NCBI RefSeq assembly: GCF_027580225.2
Contig: NC_073354.2
Span: forward strand, 5,494,001 to 5,558,000
Source: Misgurnus anguillicaudatus
Taxonomy: Eukaryota > Chordata > Actinopteri > Cypriniformes > Cobitidae
Direction of reading: 5' to 3'
Length of the DNA stretch: 64,000 bases
Part shown: positions 1 to 11,771 of the stretch, in pieces
Position numbering within the stretch: the first letter of the stretch is position 1
Layout of the letters: each line of letters begins with the position of its first letter
The notes under the pieces: model-generated
What the model saw: only the letters and a program-made list of their open reading frames with translations
Database searches by the model: none
Told to the model about the DNA's origin: nothing
Translations under genes and position numbers: made by a program

Positions 1-289
1 TTACAGAGCCTGTCAGCCTCCTTAAATGTGGTAAGCCACAAGTTTCTACAAGTTTCTCACTCGCAGCTATGACCCGTCAAAGTTTGTCTCCATGTTAAGT
101 AAATGGGAGTTTTGGGGTGTTTGAGCCCCCCGTTTAGGAATTCGGAAGGTCCCATCAGTTAGAAAAGATATAGCACACTAAGTCAGACCAGTCTTAAGGT
201 CCGTGGAAAATTTGGTGCATGTAGCTTGAAAGCTCTAGGACGAGTTAGTGTCAGAAATTTTGGGGTGCTAAGAAGAATAATAATAATAA
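1..289 (-). mobile_element. Partial type A unit, 5'-end side
   Basis: This is the tail segment of a type A repeat unit whose body lies before base 1. It is a near copy of the segments ending at about 2450, 4870, 16320, 19930 and 23890, and it closes with a (TAA)n tract directly before the next CTAGATA. No ORF of note. Confidence 0.6.
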
Positions 290-409
290 CTAGATATTAA
301 AGTTTGAAGACAAACTTTATGTTGGCTTGAAAAAGCGTAGCTTGAACGTTTAAAACGGTTTGACAGAAGTTTAGTTTAGTAGGCTATCTGGCTGTTAGAA
401 TGTTTAAGT

Positions 410-1674
410 ATGAAGGTAGCATGATTAGCATGAAGTTAGCCTGATGTTAGCATGATTAGCATGAAGCTAGCATGATGCTAGCATGATTAGCATGAAGCTA
501 GCATGATGCTAGCATGATTAGCATGAAGCTAGCATGATGCTAGCATGATTAGCATGAAGCTAGCATGATGCTAGCATGATTAGCATGAAGCTAGCATGAT
601 GCTAGCATGATTAGCATGAAGCTAGCATGATGCTAGCATGATTAGCATGAAGCTAGCATGATGCTAGCATGATTAGCATGAAGATAGCATGATGTTAGCA
701 TGATTAGCATGAAGCTAGCATGATGCTAGCATGATTAGCATGAAGCTAGCATGATGCTAGCATGATTAGCATGAAGCTAGCATGATGCTAGCATGATTAG
801 CATGAAGCTAGCATGATGCTAGCATGATTAGCATGAAGCTAGCATGATCTTAGCATGATTAGCATGAAGCTAGCATTATGCTAGCATGATTAGCATGAAG
901 CTAGCATGATGCTAGCATGATTAGCATGAAGCTAGCATGATGCTAGCATGATTAGCATGATGCTAGCATGATTAGCATAAAGCTAGCATGATTCTAGCAT
1001 GATTAGCATGAAGCTAGCATGATGCTAGCATGATTAGCATGAAGCTAGCATGATGCTAGCATGATTAGCATGAAGCTAGCATGATGCTAGCATGATTAGC
1101 ATGATGCTAGCATGATTAGCATGATACTAGCATGATTAGCATGAAGCTAGCATGATGCTAGAATGATTAACATGATGTTAGCATGATTAGCATGAAGCTA
1201 GCATGATGTTAGCATGATTAGCATGAAGCTAGCATGATGTTAATATGATTAGCATGAAGCTAGCATGATGTTAGCATGAAACTAGCTTGATTCTAGCATG
1301 ATTAGCATGAAGCTAGCATGATTAGCATGAAGCTAGCATGATTCTAGCATGATTAGCATGAAGCTAGCATGATGCTAGCATGATTAGCATGAAGCTAGCA
1401 TGAGGCTACCATGATTAACATGCAGTAAGCATAAGGTTAGCATGATTAGCATGAAGCTAGCATGATTTAACGTAAAGCTAGCATGATTAGCATGATGCTA
1501 ACATGATTAGCATGACGCTAGCACTATTTAGCGTGCAGCTAACAAGATTTAACATGAAGTTAGCATGATTTAGCATGAAGTTAGCAAGATTTATTATGAA
1601 ATTAGCATAAAGCTAGCATTAAACTAGCATGAAGCTAGTATGACTTAGCATGGAGCTAGCATGAAGCTAACATG
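410..1674. repeat. 31-bp minisatellite array
   Basis: Tandem units of about 31 bp are built from three sub-blocks of 9, 11 and 11 bp, each a variant of TAGCATGAT/AAGC/TGC. The unit contains the palindrome ATGCTAGCAT. Copies are near perfect in the middle and degrade towards about 1430-1670, where TTTAGC-type variants appear. No spacers and no coding potential. Confidence 0.95.
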
Positions 1675-2440
1675 ACCCAAAGACCCAACCCCCATGCCTC
1701 TATGATGTTCAGACCAAGAGATATAAGGCTTTGTTTATTATGTTGCTAGGGTGCTCAAATTTGGTTGCTAGGGGCGTGGCTTAATGCCTCAATAAGAATC
1801 CTATTAAGACTGATTGGATGCCTGAGTAAAATGAGCCCACCCCTATGTCTCTATGACACTCTGGTGTAAAGATATCCATCTGGGCTTTTTATAATGGTAG
1901 TCTATGGGAGATGTTGCTAGGGTACCCAAAATTGTTGCTAGGGGCGTGGCTAAATAGCTTTGGGGCGATCCTAAGAGACTGATTGGATGACTGAGTAAAA
2001 TGAGCCCACCCCCATGTCTCTACGACACTCTAAAGTAAAGATATTCCATCTGGGACGCGTTTATTCCCTTATATGGGCATGCTTCCTGCCCCATTATAAG
2101 TCAATGGGAAATTTTGGGGGCCTCTTACACCCCAGGGGTACAGCTTACACCCCATTGTGAGGTATGTTCTTACAGAGCCTGTCAGCCACCTTAAATGTGG
2201 TAAGCCACAAGTTTCTACAAGTTTCTTACTCACAGCTATGACCCGTCAAAGTTTGTCTCAATGTTAAGTCAATGGAAATTTTGGGGTGTTCGAGACCCCC
2301 GTTTAGGAATTCGGAAGGTCCCATCAGTTAGAAAAGATATAGCACACTAAGTCAGACCAGTCTGAAGGTCTGTGGAAAATTTGGTGCATGTAGCTTGAAA
2401 GCCCTAGGACGAGTTAGTGTCAGAAATTTTGGGGGGATAA
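1675..2440. repeat. Type A tail segment
   Basis: This is the non-tandem tail shared by all type A units. It contains the TTGCTAGGG motif several times, GGGGCGTGGC boxes, and a paired 'TTACACCCC' stretch. It recurs nearly unchanged at about 4093-4850, 15543-16300, 19149-19910 and 23113-23870. No ORF worth calling. Confidence 0.85.
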
Positions 2441-2454
2441 GAAAGAATAATAAT

Positions 2455-2569
2455 AATAATAATAATAATAAGTTTAAAAGCAATAACAATATGTTGGCTT
2501 TTTCAAAGCCAACATAATAAGTTTAAAAGCAATAACAGTATGTTGGCTTTTTCAAAGCCAACATAATAA
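2455..2569 (-). repeat. Two tandem free-standing type A 5' ends
   Basis: Two successive modules occur, each AAGTTTAAAAGCAATAACA followed by a near-perfect hairpin with arms ATGTTGGCTTT and AAAGCCAACAT, joined by TAATAA. They carry only the 5' end of the element, without body or CTAG end. Confidence 0.8.
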
Positions 2570-4878
2570 CTAGATATTAAAGTTTGAAGACAAACTTTAT
2601 GTTGGCTTGAAAAAGCGTAGCTTGAACGTTTAAAACGGTTTGACAGAAGTTTAGTTTAGTAGGCTATCTGGCTGTTAGAATGTTTAAGTATGAAGGTAGC
2701 ATGATTAGCATGAAGTTAGCCTGATGATAGCATGATTAGCATGAAGCTAGCATGATGCTAGCATGATTAGCATGAAGCTAGCATGATGTTAGCATGATTA
2801 GCATGAAGCTAGCATGAAGCTAGCATGATTAGCATGATGCTAGCATGATTAGCATGAAGCTAGCATGATGCTAGCATGATTAGCATGAAGCTAGCATGAT
2901 GTTAGCATGAAGCTAGCATGATGCTAGCATGATTAGCATTAAGCTAACATGATGTTAGCATGATTAGCATGAAGCTAGCATGATGCTAGCATGATTAGCA
3001 TGAAGCTAGCATGATGCTAGCATGATTAGCATGAAGCTAGCATGATGCTAGCATGATTAGCATGAAGCTAGCATGATGCTAGCATGATTAGCATGAAGTT
3101 AGCATGATGCTAACATGATTAGCATGAAGCTAGCATGATTAGCATGAAGCTAGCATGATGCTAGCACGATTAGCATGAAGCTAGCATGATGTTAGCACGA
3201 TTAGCATGAAGCTAACATGATGCTAGCATGATTAGCATGAAGCTAGCATGATGCTAGCATGATTAGCATGATGTTAGCATGATTAGCATGAAGCTAGCAT
3301 GATGCTAGCATGATTAGCATAAAGCTAGCATGATGCTAGCATGATTAGCATGAAGCTAGCATGATGCTAGCATGATTAGCATGAAGCTAGCATGATGCTA
3401 GCATGATGCTAGCATGATTAGCATGAAGCTAGCATGATTAGCATGAAGCTAGCATGATGCTAGCATGATTAGCATGAAGCTAGCATGATGCTAGCATGAT
3501 TAACATGAAGCTAGCATGATGCTAGCATGATTAGCATGAAGCTAGCATGATGCTAGCATGATTAGCATGAAGCTAACATGATGCTAGCATGATTAGCATG
3601 AAGCTAGCATGATGCTAGCATGATTAGCATGAAGCTAGCATGATGTTAATATGATTAGCATGAAGCTATCATGATGTTAGCATGAAACTAGCATGATTCT
3701 AGCATGATTAGCATGAAGCTAGCATGATTCTAGCATGATTAGCATGAAGCTAGCATGATTCTAGCATGATTAGCATGAAGCTAGCATGATGTTAGCATGA
3801 TTAGCATGAAGGTAGCATGAGGCTAGCATGATTAGCATGAAGTAAGCATGAGGTTAGCATGATTAGCATGAAGCTAGCATGATTTAACGTGAAGCTAGCA
3901 TGATTAGCATGATGCTAACATGATTAGCATGACGCTAGCACTATTTAGCGTGCAGCTAACAAGATTTAACATGAAGGTAGCATGATTTAGCATGAAGTTA
4001 GCAAGATTTATTATGAAATTAGCATAAAGCTAGCATGAAACTAGCATGAAGCTAGTATGACTTAGCATGGAGCTAGCATGAACCTAGCATGACCCAAAGA
4101 CCCAACCCCCATGTCTCTATGATGTTCAGACCAAGAGATATAAGGCTTTGTTTATTATGTTGCTAGGGTGCTCAAATTTGGTTGCTAGGGGCGTGGCTTA
4201 ATGCCTCAATAAGAATCCTATTAAGACTGATTGGATGCCTGAGTAAAATGAGCCCACCCCTATGTCTCTATGACACTCTGGTGTAAAGATATCCATCTGG
4301 GCTTTTTATAATGGTAGTCTATGGGAGATGTTGCTAGGGTACCCAAAATTGTTGCTAGGGGCGTGGCTAAATAGCTTTGGGGCGATCCTAAGAGACTGAT
4401 TGGATGACTGAGTAAAATGAGCCCACCCCCATGTCTCTACGACACTCTAAAGTAAAGATATTCCATCTGGGACGCGTTTATTCCCTTATATGGGCATGCT
4501 TCCTGCCCCATTATAAGTCAATGGGAAATTTTGGGGGCCTCTTACACCCCAGGGGTACAGCTTACACCCCATTGTGATGTATGTTCTTACAGAGCCTGTC
4601 AGCCACCTTAAATGTGGTAAGCCACAAGTTTCTACAAGTTTCTCACTCGCAGCTATGACGCGTCAAAGTTTGTCTCAATGTTAAGTCAATGGAAATTTTG
4701 GGGTGTTCGAGCCCCCCGTTTAGGAATTCGGAAGGTCCCATCAGTTAGAAAAGATATAGCACACTAAGTCAGACCAGTCTGAAGGTCCGTGGAAAATTTG
4801 GTGCATGTAGCTTGAAAGCTCTAGGACGAGTTAGTGTTTAAAATTTAGTCTCAGAAGAAAGCGGAATAATAATAATAA
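2570..4878 (-). mobile_element. Helentron-like unit, type A, copy 2
   Basis: Same architecture as the first type A copy: CTAGATATT, hairpin, ATGTTGGC repeat, minisatellite at about 2690-4091, conserved tail. The tail here ends in a variant (TTTAAAATTTAGTCTCAG then AAGAAAGCGG and TAA repeats) that is shared only with the unit ending at 23899. This suggests the two descend from one subtype. Confidence 0.6.
2690..4091. repeat. 31-bp minisatellite array
   Basis: Second array of the 9+11+11 bp unit. It contains one copy of a marker variant, AGCACGATTAGCATGAAGC (about 3163-3210), which is present three times in the long array at 20161-23111. Confidence 0.95.
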
Positions 4879-4965
4879 CTAGATAGGTACATTTCCTGAA
4901 GAAAATGTGAGTGGTGCTTGCCGTGGCAAAATTCTGGGTAACATATATGATTATACTCCAAGCCA

Positions 4966-6494
4966 AAAGTAAAACGATCCAACTCCGGTGTCTCTACGAT
5001 GTTCTGATGCTGAGATATAAGGTTATGTTTATCTGGTTGCTAGGGTACTGAATTTGGTTGCTAGGGAAAAAATTGCCATCCACTAGTGATTACCCTCCGA
5101 GTCACGAGTCAAACGGTCCAACCCCCGTGTCTGTACAATGTTCTGATGCGGAGATATAAGGCTTTGTTTACTCTGTTGCTAGGGTACTGTATTTGGTTGC
5201 TAGGGAAAAAATTGGCATCCACTAGTGATTACCCGCCGAGTCACAAGTCAAACGGTCCAACCCCCGTGTCTCTACGATGTTCTGATGCGGAGATATAAGG
5301 CTTTGTTTACTCTGTTGCTAGGGTACTGTATTTGGTTGCTAAGGAAAAAAATGGCATCCACTAGTGATTACCCGCCGAGTCACAAGTCAAACGGTCCAAC
5401 CCCCGTGTCTCTACGATGTTCTGATGCGGAGATATAAGGCTTTGTTTACTCTGTTGCTAGGGTACTGTATTTGGTTGCTAGGGGAAAAAATGGCATCCAC
5501 TAGTGATTACCCGCCGAGTCACGAGTCAAACGGTCCAACCCCCGTGTCTCTACGATGTTCTGATGCAGAGATATAAGGCTTTGTTTACTCTGTTGCTAGG
5601 GTACTGTATTTGGTTGCTAGGGAACAAAATGGCATCCACTAGTGATTACCCTCCGAGTCACGAGTCAAACGGTCCAAACCCTATGTCTCTACGATGTTCT
5701 GATGCGGAGATATAAGGTTTTGTTTACTCTGTTGCTAGGGTACTGTATTTGGTTGCTAGGGAAAAAATGGCATCCACTAGTGATTAACCGCCGAGTCACG
5801 AGTCAAACGGTCCAACCCCCGTGTCTCTACGATGTTCTGATGCGGAGATATAAGGCTTTGTTTACTCTGTTGCTAGGGTACTGTATTTGGTTGCTAGGGA
5901 AAAAAATGGCATCCACTAGTGATTACCCTCCGAGTCACGAGTCAAACGGTCCAAACCCCATGTCTCTACGATGTTCTGATGCGGAGATATAAGGCTTTGT
6001 TTACTCTGTTGCTAGGGTACTGTATTTGGTTGCTAGGGAAAAAATTGGCATCCACTATTGATTACCCTCCAAGTCACGAGTCAAACGGTCCAACCCCCGT
6101 GTCTCTACGATGTTCTGATGCGGAGATATAAGGCTTAGTTTATTCGGTTGCTAGGGTGCTCAAATTTGGTTGCTAGGGGCGTGGCTTGGGAGTGGCCAAT
6201 TATGTGCCCAATTGTTACACCCCTAGTCACAAGTAAAACGGTCCAACCCCCGTGTCTCTACGATGTTCTGATGCGGAGATATAAGGCTTAGTTTATTCGG
6301 TTGCTAGGGTGCTCAAATTTGGTTGCTAGGGGCGTGGCTTGGGAGTGGCCAATTATGTGCCCAATTGTTACACCCCTAGTCACAAGTAAAACGGTCCAAC
6401 CCCCGTGTCTCTACGATGTTCTGATTCCGAGATATAACTGTTTGAATTTTATGTTGCTAGGGTGCTCAAAAGTGGTTGCTAGGGGCGTGGCTTA
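4966..6494. repeat. 139-bp satellite array
   Basis: Tandem copies recur every 139 bp (for example 5086, 5225, 5364, 5503, 5642). Each contains GATGCGGAGATATAAGG, two TTGCTAGGG motifs and AAACGGTCCAACCCCCGTG. The last copies carry GGGGCGTGGCTTGGGAGTG in place of the A-rich spacer. Because 139 is not a multiple of three, the 70-codon frames in it are by-products of the period and not genes. Confidence 0.95.
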
Positions 6495-7255
6495 GTAAGT
6501 CTTTAAGGATCCTGAGAGACTGATTGGATGCCTGAGTAAAATGAGCCCACCCCCATGTCTCTATGACACTGTGGTGCAAAGATATCCATCTGGGCATTTT
6601 ATAATGGCAGTCTATGGGATAGGTTGCTAGGGTGCCCAAAATGGTTGCTAGGGTAACCTTACACCCCATTGTGGGGGACGTCCTGAAAGAGTCTAGCACC
6701 CTCTTCAAATGTTGTGACCCACATGGTTCTACGAAATCCTCGCTCGGACCTATGACCCGTCAAAGTTTTTCGCAATGTTAAGTCTATGGGATTTTGGCCC
6801 ATTGACTTTGAATGGGAAATTTCGGGTGCCTCTTACACCCCAGGGGTACAACTTACACCCCAATGTGATGTATGTTCTTAGAGAGCCTACTACCCTCTTC
6901 AAATGTATTTACACCCCAGGGGTACAACTTACACCCCAATGTGATGTATGTTCTTACAGAGCCTACCACCCTCTTCAAATGTTGTAACCCACATGTTTCT
7001 ACAAAATCCTCGAGCGGAGCTACGACTCGTCAAAGTTGGGCGCAATGTTAAGTCAATGGGATTTTTCGGGTGGTTTTTCGCCCCCCTTTCGGAAATCCTG
7101 CACCCCATCGCTTATAAAAGTCATAGCACACCTCTCCTCAATAAACCGGTCGATTTGAGCCCTCTTTCATGGGACTACGGCAAACCGTGCGGGACGAGTT
7201 ACGCGCCGAAAAAACGTGCAGACATAAGAATAAAATATAATAATAATTTTTACAA
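6495..7255. repeat. Type B tail segment
   Basis: Shared non-tandem tail of type B units, with GGGGCGTGGC, a local direct duplication of a TTACACCCCAGGGGTACAA segment (about 6833-6960), and a conserved stretch ending in AAAACGTGCAGACATAAG. Homologous tails lie at 9173-9850, 11166-11670, 12986-13660, 17119-17630 and 27786-28480. No gene seen. Confidence 0.8.
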
Positions 7256-7449
7256 TAGTAATAGTGATGCCTTGCATAAATGCAAGCACCACTAACTAGA
7301 TAGGTACATTTCCTGAAGAAAATGTGAAGTGGTGCTTGCCGTGGCAAAATTCTGGGGGCAATGTATGATTATACTCCGAGTCACGAGTCAAACGGTCCAA
7401 CCCCCGTGTCTCTACGATGTTCTGATGTGGAGATATAAGGCTTTGTTTA

Positions 7450-8762
7450 TTGAAGGTAGTATGATTAGCATGATGTTAGCATAATTAACGTGAAGGTAGT
7501 ATGATGTTAACATGATTAGCATGAAGCTAGCATAAAACGAACATCATTAGCATGAAGCTAACATGATGTTAATATGATTAGCATGAAGTTAGCATGATGT
7601 TAGCATGATTATCAGGAAGTTGGCATGATGATAGCATGATTAGCATGAAGTTAGCATGAAGTTAGCATGAAGCTAGCATGATGTTAACATGAGTAGCATG
7701 AAGCTAGCATGAAGCTAACATGATTAGCATGAAGTTAGCATGAAGCTAGCATTAAGCTAGCATGATTAGCATGAAGCTAGCATGATTAGCATGAAGCTAG
7801 CATGATTAGCATGATGTTAGCATGATTAGCATGATGTTCGCATGATTAGCATGAAGTTAGCATGAAGCTAGCATGATGTTAACATGATTAGCATGAAGCT
7901 AGCATGAAGCTAACATGATTAGCATAAAGTTAGCATGATTAGCATGAAGCTAGCATGATGTTAGCATGATGTTAGCATGATTAGCATGAAGTTAGCATGA
8001 AGCTAGCATGAGGCTAGCATGATTAGCATGAAGCTAGCATGAAGCTAACATGATTAGCATGAAGTTAGCATGATGTTAGCATGATTATCAGGAAGTTGGC
8101 ATGATGTTAGCATGATTAGCATGAAGTTAGCATGAAGCTAGCATGATGTTAACATGATTAGCATGAAGCTAGCATGAAGCTAACATGATTACCATGAAGT
8201 TAGCATGAAGCTAGCATTAAGCTAGCATGATTAGCATGAAGCTAGCATGATTAGCATGATGTTAGCATGATTAGCATGATGTTAGCATGATTAGCATGAA
8301 GCTAGCATGAAGCTAACATGATTAGCATGAAGTTAGCATGATTAGCATGAAGCTAGCATGATGTTAGCATGAAGATAGCATGATTAACATGATGTTAGCA
8401 TGAAGCTAACATGAAGCTAGCATGAAGCTAGCATGATTAGCATGAAGCTAGCATGAAGCTAACATGATTAGCATGAGGCTAGCATGATTAGCATCAAGCT
8501 AGCATGATGTTAGCATGATTAGCATGAAGTTAGCATGAAGTTAGCATGATTAGCAGACACATAGCACGACGTTAGCAGGATTAGCATGAAGCTAGCATGA
8601 TGTTAGCATGATTAGCAAGAAGTTAACATGAAGTTAGCATGAAGCTAGCATGATTTAACGTGAAGTTAGCAAGATTTATTATGAAATTAGCATTAAGCTA
8701 GCATGAAACTAGCATGAAGCTAGTATGACTTAGCATTAAGCTAGCATGAAGCTAACATGACC
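7450..8762. repeat. Diverged minisatellite array in chimeric unit
   Basis: Variants of the same 9-11 bp AGCATGAT/AGCATGAAGCT blocks occur here, but more irregular, and TTAGC variants are far more frequent than in the other arrays. The copy is probably older, or belongs to a separate subfamily. Confidence 0.9.
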
Positions 8763-9172
8763 CAAAGACCCAACCCCCATGTCTCTATGATGTTCGGATC
8801 CAGAGATATAAGGCTTTGTTTATTATGTTGCTAGGGTGCTCTTATTTGGTTGTTAGGGGCGTGGCTTGGGAGTGGCCAATAATGTGGCCAGTTATTACAC
8901 TCTGAGTCACAAGTAAAATGGTCCAACCCCCGTGTCTCTACGATGTTCTGATGCGAAGATATAAGGCTTTGTTTATTGGGTTGCTAGGGTGCTCATATTT
9001 GGTTGCTAGGGGCGTGGCTTGGGAGTGGCCAATGATGTGGCCAGTGATTACATTCCGAGTCACAAGTAAAACGGTCCAACCCCCGTGTCTCTACGATGTT
9101 CTGATGCCGAGATATAACTGTTTCAATGTTATGTTGCTAGGGTGCTCAAAAGTGGTTGCTAGGGGCGTGGCT
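8763..9172. repeat. 139-bp-type satellite units
   Basis: About three copies of the TTGCTAGGG/GGTCCAACCCC repeat, of the variant carrying GGGGCGTGGCTTGGGAGTG. Confidence 0.85.
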
Positions 9173-9856
9173 TAATACCTCAATAAGGATCCTGAGAGAC
9201 TGATTGGATGTCTGGGTAAAATGAGCCCACCCCCAAGTCTCTATGACACTGTGCTGCAAAGATATCCATCCTGGCATTTTATAATGGCAGTCTATGGGAG
9301 ATGTTGCTAGGGTGCCCAAAATTGTTGCTAGGGGCGTGGCTTAATAACTCTGGGAGGATCCTGAGAGACTGATTGGATGCCCAAGTAAAATGAGCCCACC
9401 CACGTATCTCTACGACACTGTAAAGCAAAGATATCCCATCTGGAACGGTTTTATTCCCTTATATGGGCGTGTTTCCTGGCCCATTATAAGTCAATGGGGC
9501 ACTTTTGGGCACCTCTTACACCCCAGGGGTACAACTTACACCCCATTGTGATCCATGTTCTTACAGAGCCTACCACCCTCTTCAAATGTTGTAACCCACA
9601 TGTTTCTACAAAATTCTCGAGCGGAGCTATGACCCGTCAAAGTTGGGCGCAATGTTAAGTCAATGGGATTTTTCGGGTGGTTTTTCGCCCCCCTTTCGGA
9701 AATCCTGCACCCGATCGCTTATAAAAGTCATAGCACACCTCTCCTCAATAAACCGGTCAATTTGAGCCCTCTTTCGTGTGTCTACGACAAACCGCGCGGG
9801 ACGAGTTACGCGCCGAAAAAACGTGCAGACATAAGAATAAGATATAATAATAATAA

Positions 9857-11679
9857 CTAGATAGGTACATTTCCTGAAGAAAATGTGAGTGGTGCTTGCC
9901 GTGGCAAAATTCTGGGGACAATATATGATTATACTCCAAGCTAAAAGTAAAACGATCCAACTCCCGTGTCTCTACGATGTTCTGATGTGGAGATATAAGG
10001 CTTTGTTTACTCTGTTGCTAGGGTACTGTATTTGGTTGCTAGGGAAAAAATTACCATCCACTAGTGATTACCTGCCGAGTCACAAGTCAAACGGTCCAAC
10101 CCCCGTGTCTGTACAATGTTCTGATGCGGAGATATAAGGCTTTGTTTACTCTGTTGCTAGGGTACTGTATTTGGTTGCTAGGGAAAAAAATGGCATCCAC
10201 TAGTGATTACCCTCCGAGTCACGAGTCAAACGGTCCAACCCCCGTGTCTCTACGATGTTCTGATGCGGAGATATAAGGCTTTGTTTACTCTGTTGCTAGG
10301 GTACTGTATTTGGTTGCTAGGGAAAAATTTGGCATCCCATAGTGATTACACACTGAGTCACAGGTCAAGCGGTCCAACCCCCGTGTCTCTACGATGTTCT
10401 GATGCGGAGATATAAGGCTTTGTTTACTCTGTTGCTAGGGTACTGTATTTGGTTGCTAGGGAAAAAATTGGCGTCCCATAGTCATTACACTCTGAGTCAC
10501 AAGTCAAACGGTCCAACCCCCGTGTCTCTACGATGTTCTGATGCAGAGATATAAGGCTTTGTTTACTCTGTTGCTAGGGTACTGTATTTGGTTGCTAGGG
10601 GAAAAAATGGCATCCCATAATGATTACATGCCGAGTCACAAGTAAAACGGTCCAACCCCCGTGTCTCTACGATGTTCTGATGCGGAGATATAAGGCTTTG
10701 TTTACTCTGTTGCTAGGGTACTGTATTTGGTTGCTAGGGGGGAAATTGGCATCCCATAATGATTACACTACAAGTCACAAGTCAAACGGTCCAACCCCCG
10801 TGTCTCTACGATGTTCTGATGCGGAGATATAAGGCTTTGTTTACTCTGTTGCTAGGGTACTGTATTTGGTTGCTAGGGAAAAAATTGACATCCCATAATG
10901 ATTACACTCCGAGTCACGAGTCAAACGGTCCAACCCCCGTGTCTCTACGATGTTCTGATGCGGAGATATAAGGCTTTGTTTACTCTGTTGCTAGGGTACT
11001 GTATTTGGTTGCTAGGGAAAAAATTGGCATCCCATAATGATTACACTCTGAGTCACGAGTCAAACGGTCCAACCCCCGTGTCTCTACGATGTTCTGATGC
11101 CGAGATATAACTGTTTGAATTTTATGTTGCTAGGGTGCTCAAAAGTGGTTGCTAGGGGCGTGGCTTAAAAGCTTTGGGAATATCCTGAGAGACTGATTGG
11201 ATGTCTGAGTAAAATGAGCCCACCCCCGTGTCTCTACGACATTGTAAAGCAAAGATATCCCATCTGGAACTTTTTTATTCCCTTATATGGGCATGTTTCC
11301 TGCCCCATTATAAGTCAATGGGAATTTTCGGGCTCCTCTTACACCCCAGGGGTACAACTTACACCCCAATGTGATGTATGTTCTTACAGAGTCTACCACC
11401 CTCTTCAAATGTTGTAACCCACATGTTTCTACAAAATCCTCGAGCGGAGCTATGACTCGTCAAAGTTGGGCGCAATGTTAAGTCAATGGGATTTTTCGGG
11501 TGGTTTTTCGCCCCCCTTTCGGAAATCCTGCACCCGATCGCTTATAAAAGTCATAGCACACCTCTCCTCAATAAGCCGGTCGATTTGAGCCCTCTTTCAT
11601 GGGTCTACGACAAACCGTGCGGGACGAGTTAGGTGCCGAAAAAACGTGCAGATGTAAGAATAAAATATAATAATAATAA
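9857..11679 (-). mobile_element. Helentron-like unit, type B, copy 2
   Basis: CTAGATAGGT start, ACATTT/AAATGT hairpin, GTGGTGCTTGCCGTGGCA repeat, 139-bp satellite (about 9945-11165), then a type B tail. It ends directly in (TAA)n without a visible closing GCAAGCACCACT hairpin, so the 5' end may be truncated. Confidence 0.55.
9945..11165. repeat. 139-bp satellite array
   Basis: About eight regular 139-bp copies (for example boundaries at 10064, 10203, 10620, 10759 and 10898). The last unit changes to the GATGCCGAGATATAACTG variant that marks the end of every type B array. Confidence 0.95.
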
Positions 11680-11771
11680 CTAGATAGGTACATTTCCTGA
11701 AGAAAATGTGAGTGGTGCTTGCCGTGGCAAAATTCTGGGGACCATATATGATTATACTCCAAGCCAAAAGT

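Larger units (their letters stand above)
290..2569 (-). mobile_element. Helentron-like unit, type A, copy 1
   Basis: On the + strand the unit opens with CTAGATATT and a perfect 8-bp stem hairpin (299-318, loop AAGA). The terminal repeat ATGTTGGCTTGAAAAAGC follows, then a leader, a 31-bp minisatellite (about 410-1674) and a 0.75-kb non-repetitive tail. It ends in hairpin modules whose outer arm AAAGCCAACAT is the inverse of the repeat near the other end. Read on the - strand this matches a non-autonomous rolling-circle element (5' TTA end, asymmetric terminal inverted repeats, 3' hairpin, CTAG terminus, TT target). The architecture is seen directly; the class assignment is inferred. It encodes no Rep/helicase. 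Confidence 0.6.
4879..7295 (-). mobile_element. Helentron-like unit, type B, copy 1
   Basis: It opens with CTAGATAGGT and an imperfect hairpin with arms ACATTT/AAATGT. The terminal repeat AGTGGTGCTTGC follows, then a 139-bp satellite, a tail, and a closing hairpin module (about 7256-7292) with outer arm GCAAGCACCACT, the inverse of the repeat at the other end. It shares CTAGATA and a hairpin with type A but has different terminal inverted repeats. No transposase ORF is present. Confidence 0.6.
7296..9856 (-). mobile_element. Chimeric unit: type B end with minisatellite core
   Basis: The 3' end is type B (CTAGATAGGT hairpin, GTGGTGCTTGCCGTGGCA, one partial 139-bp unit). At about 7450 it switches abruptly into the 31-bp-type minisatellite normally found in type A units, without the usual type A leader. 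After the array (about 8762) it returns to 139-bp-type repeats and a type B tail. I read this as a recombinant of the two families. Confidence 0.6.
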
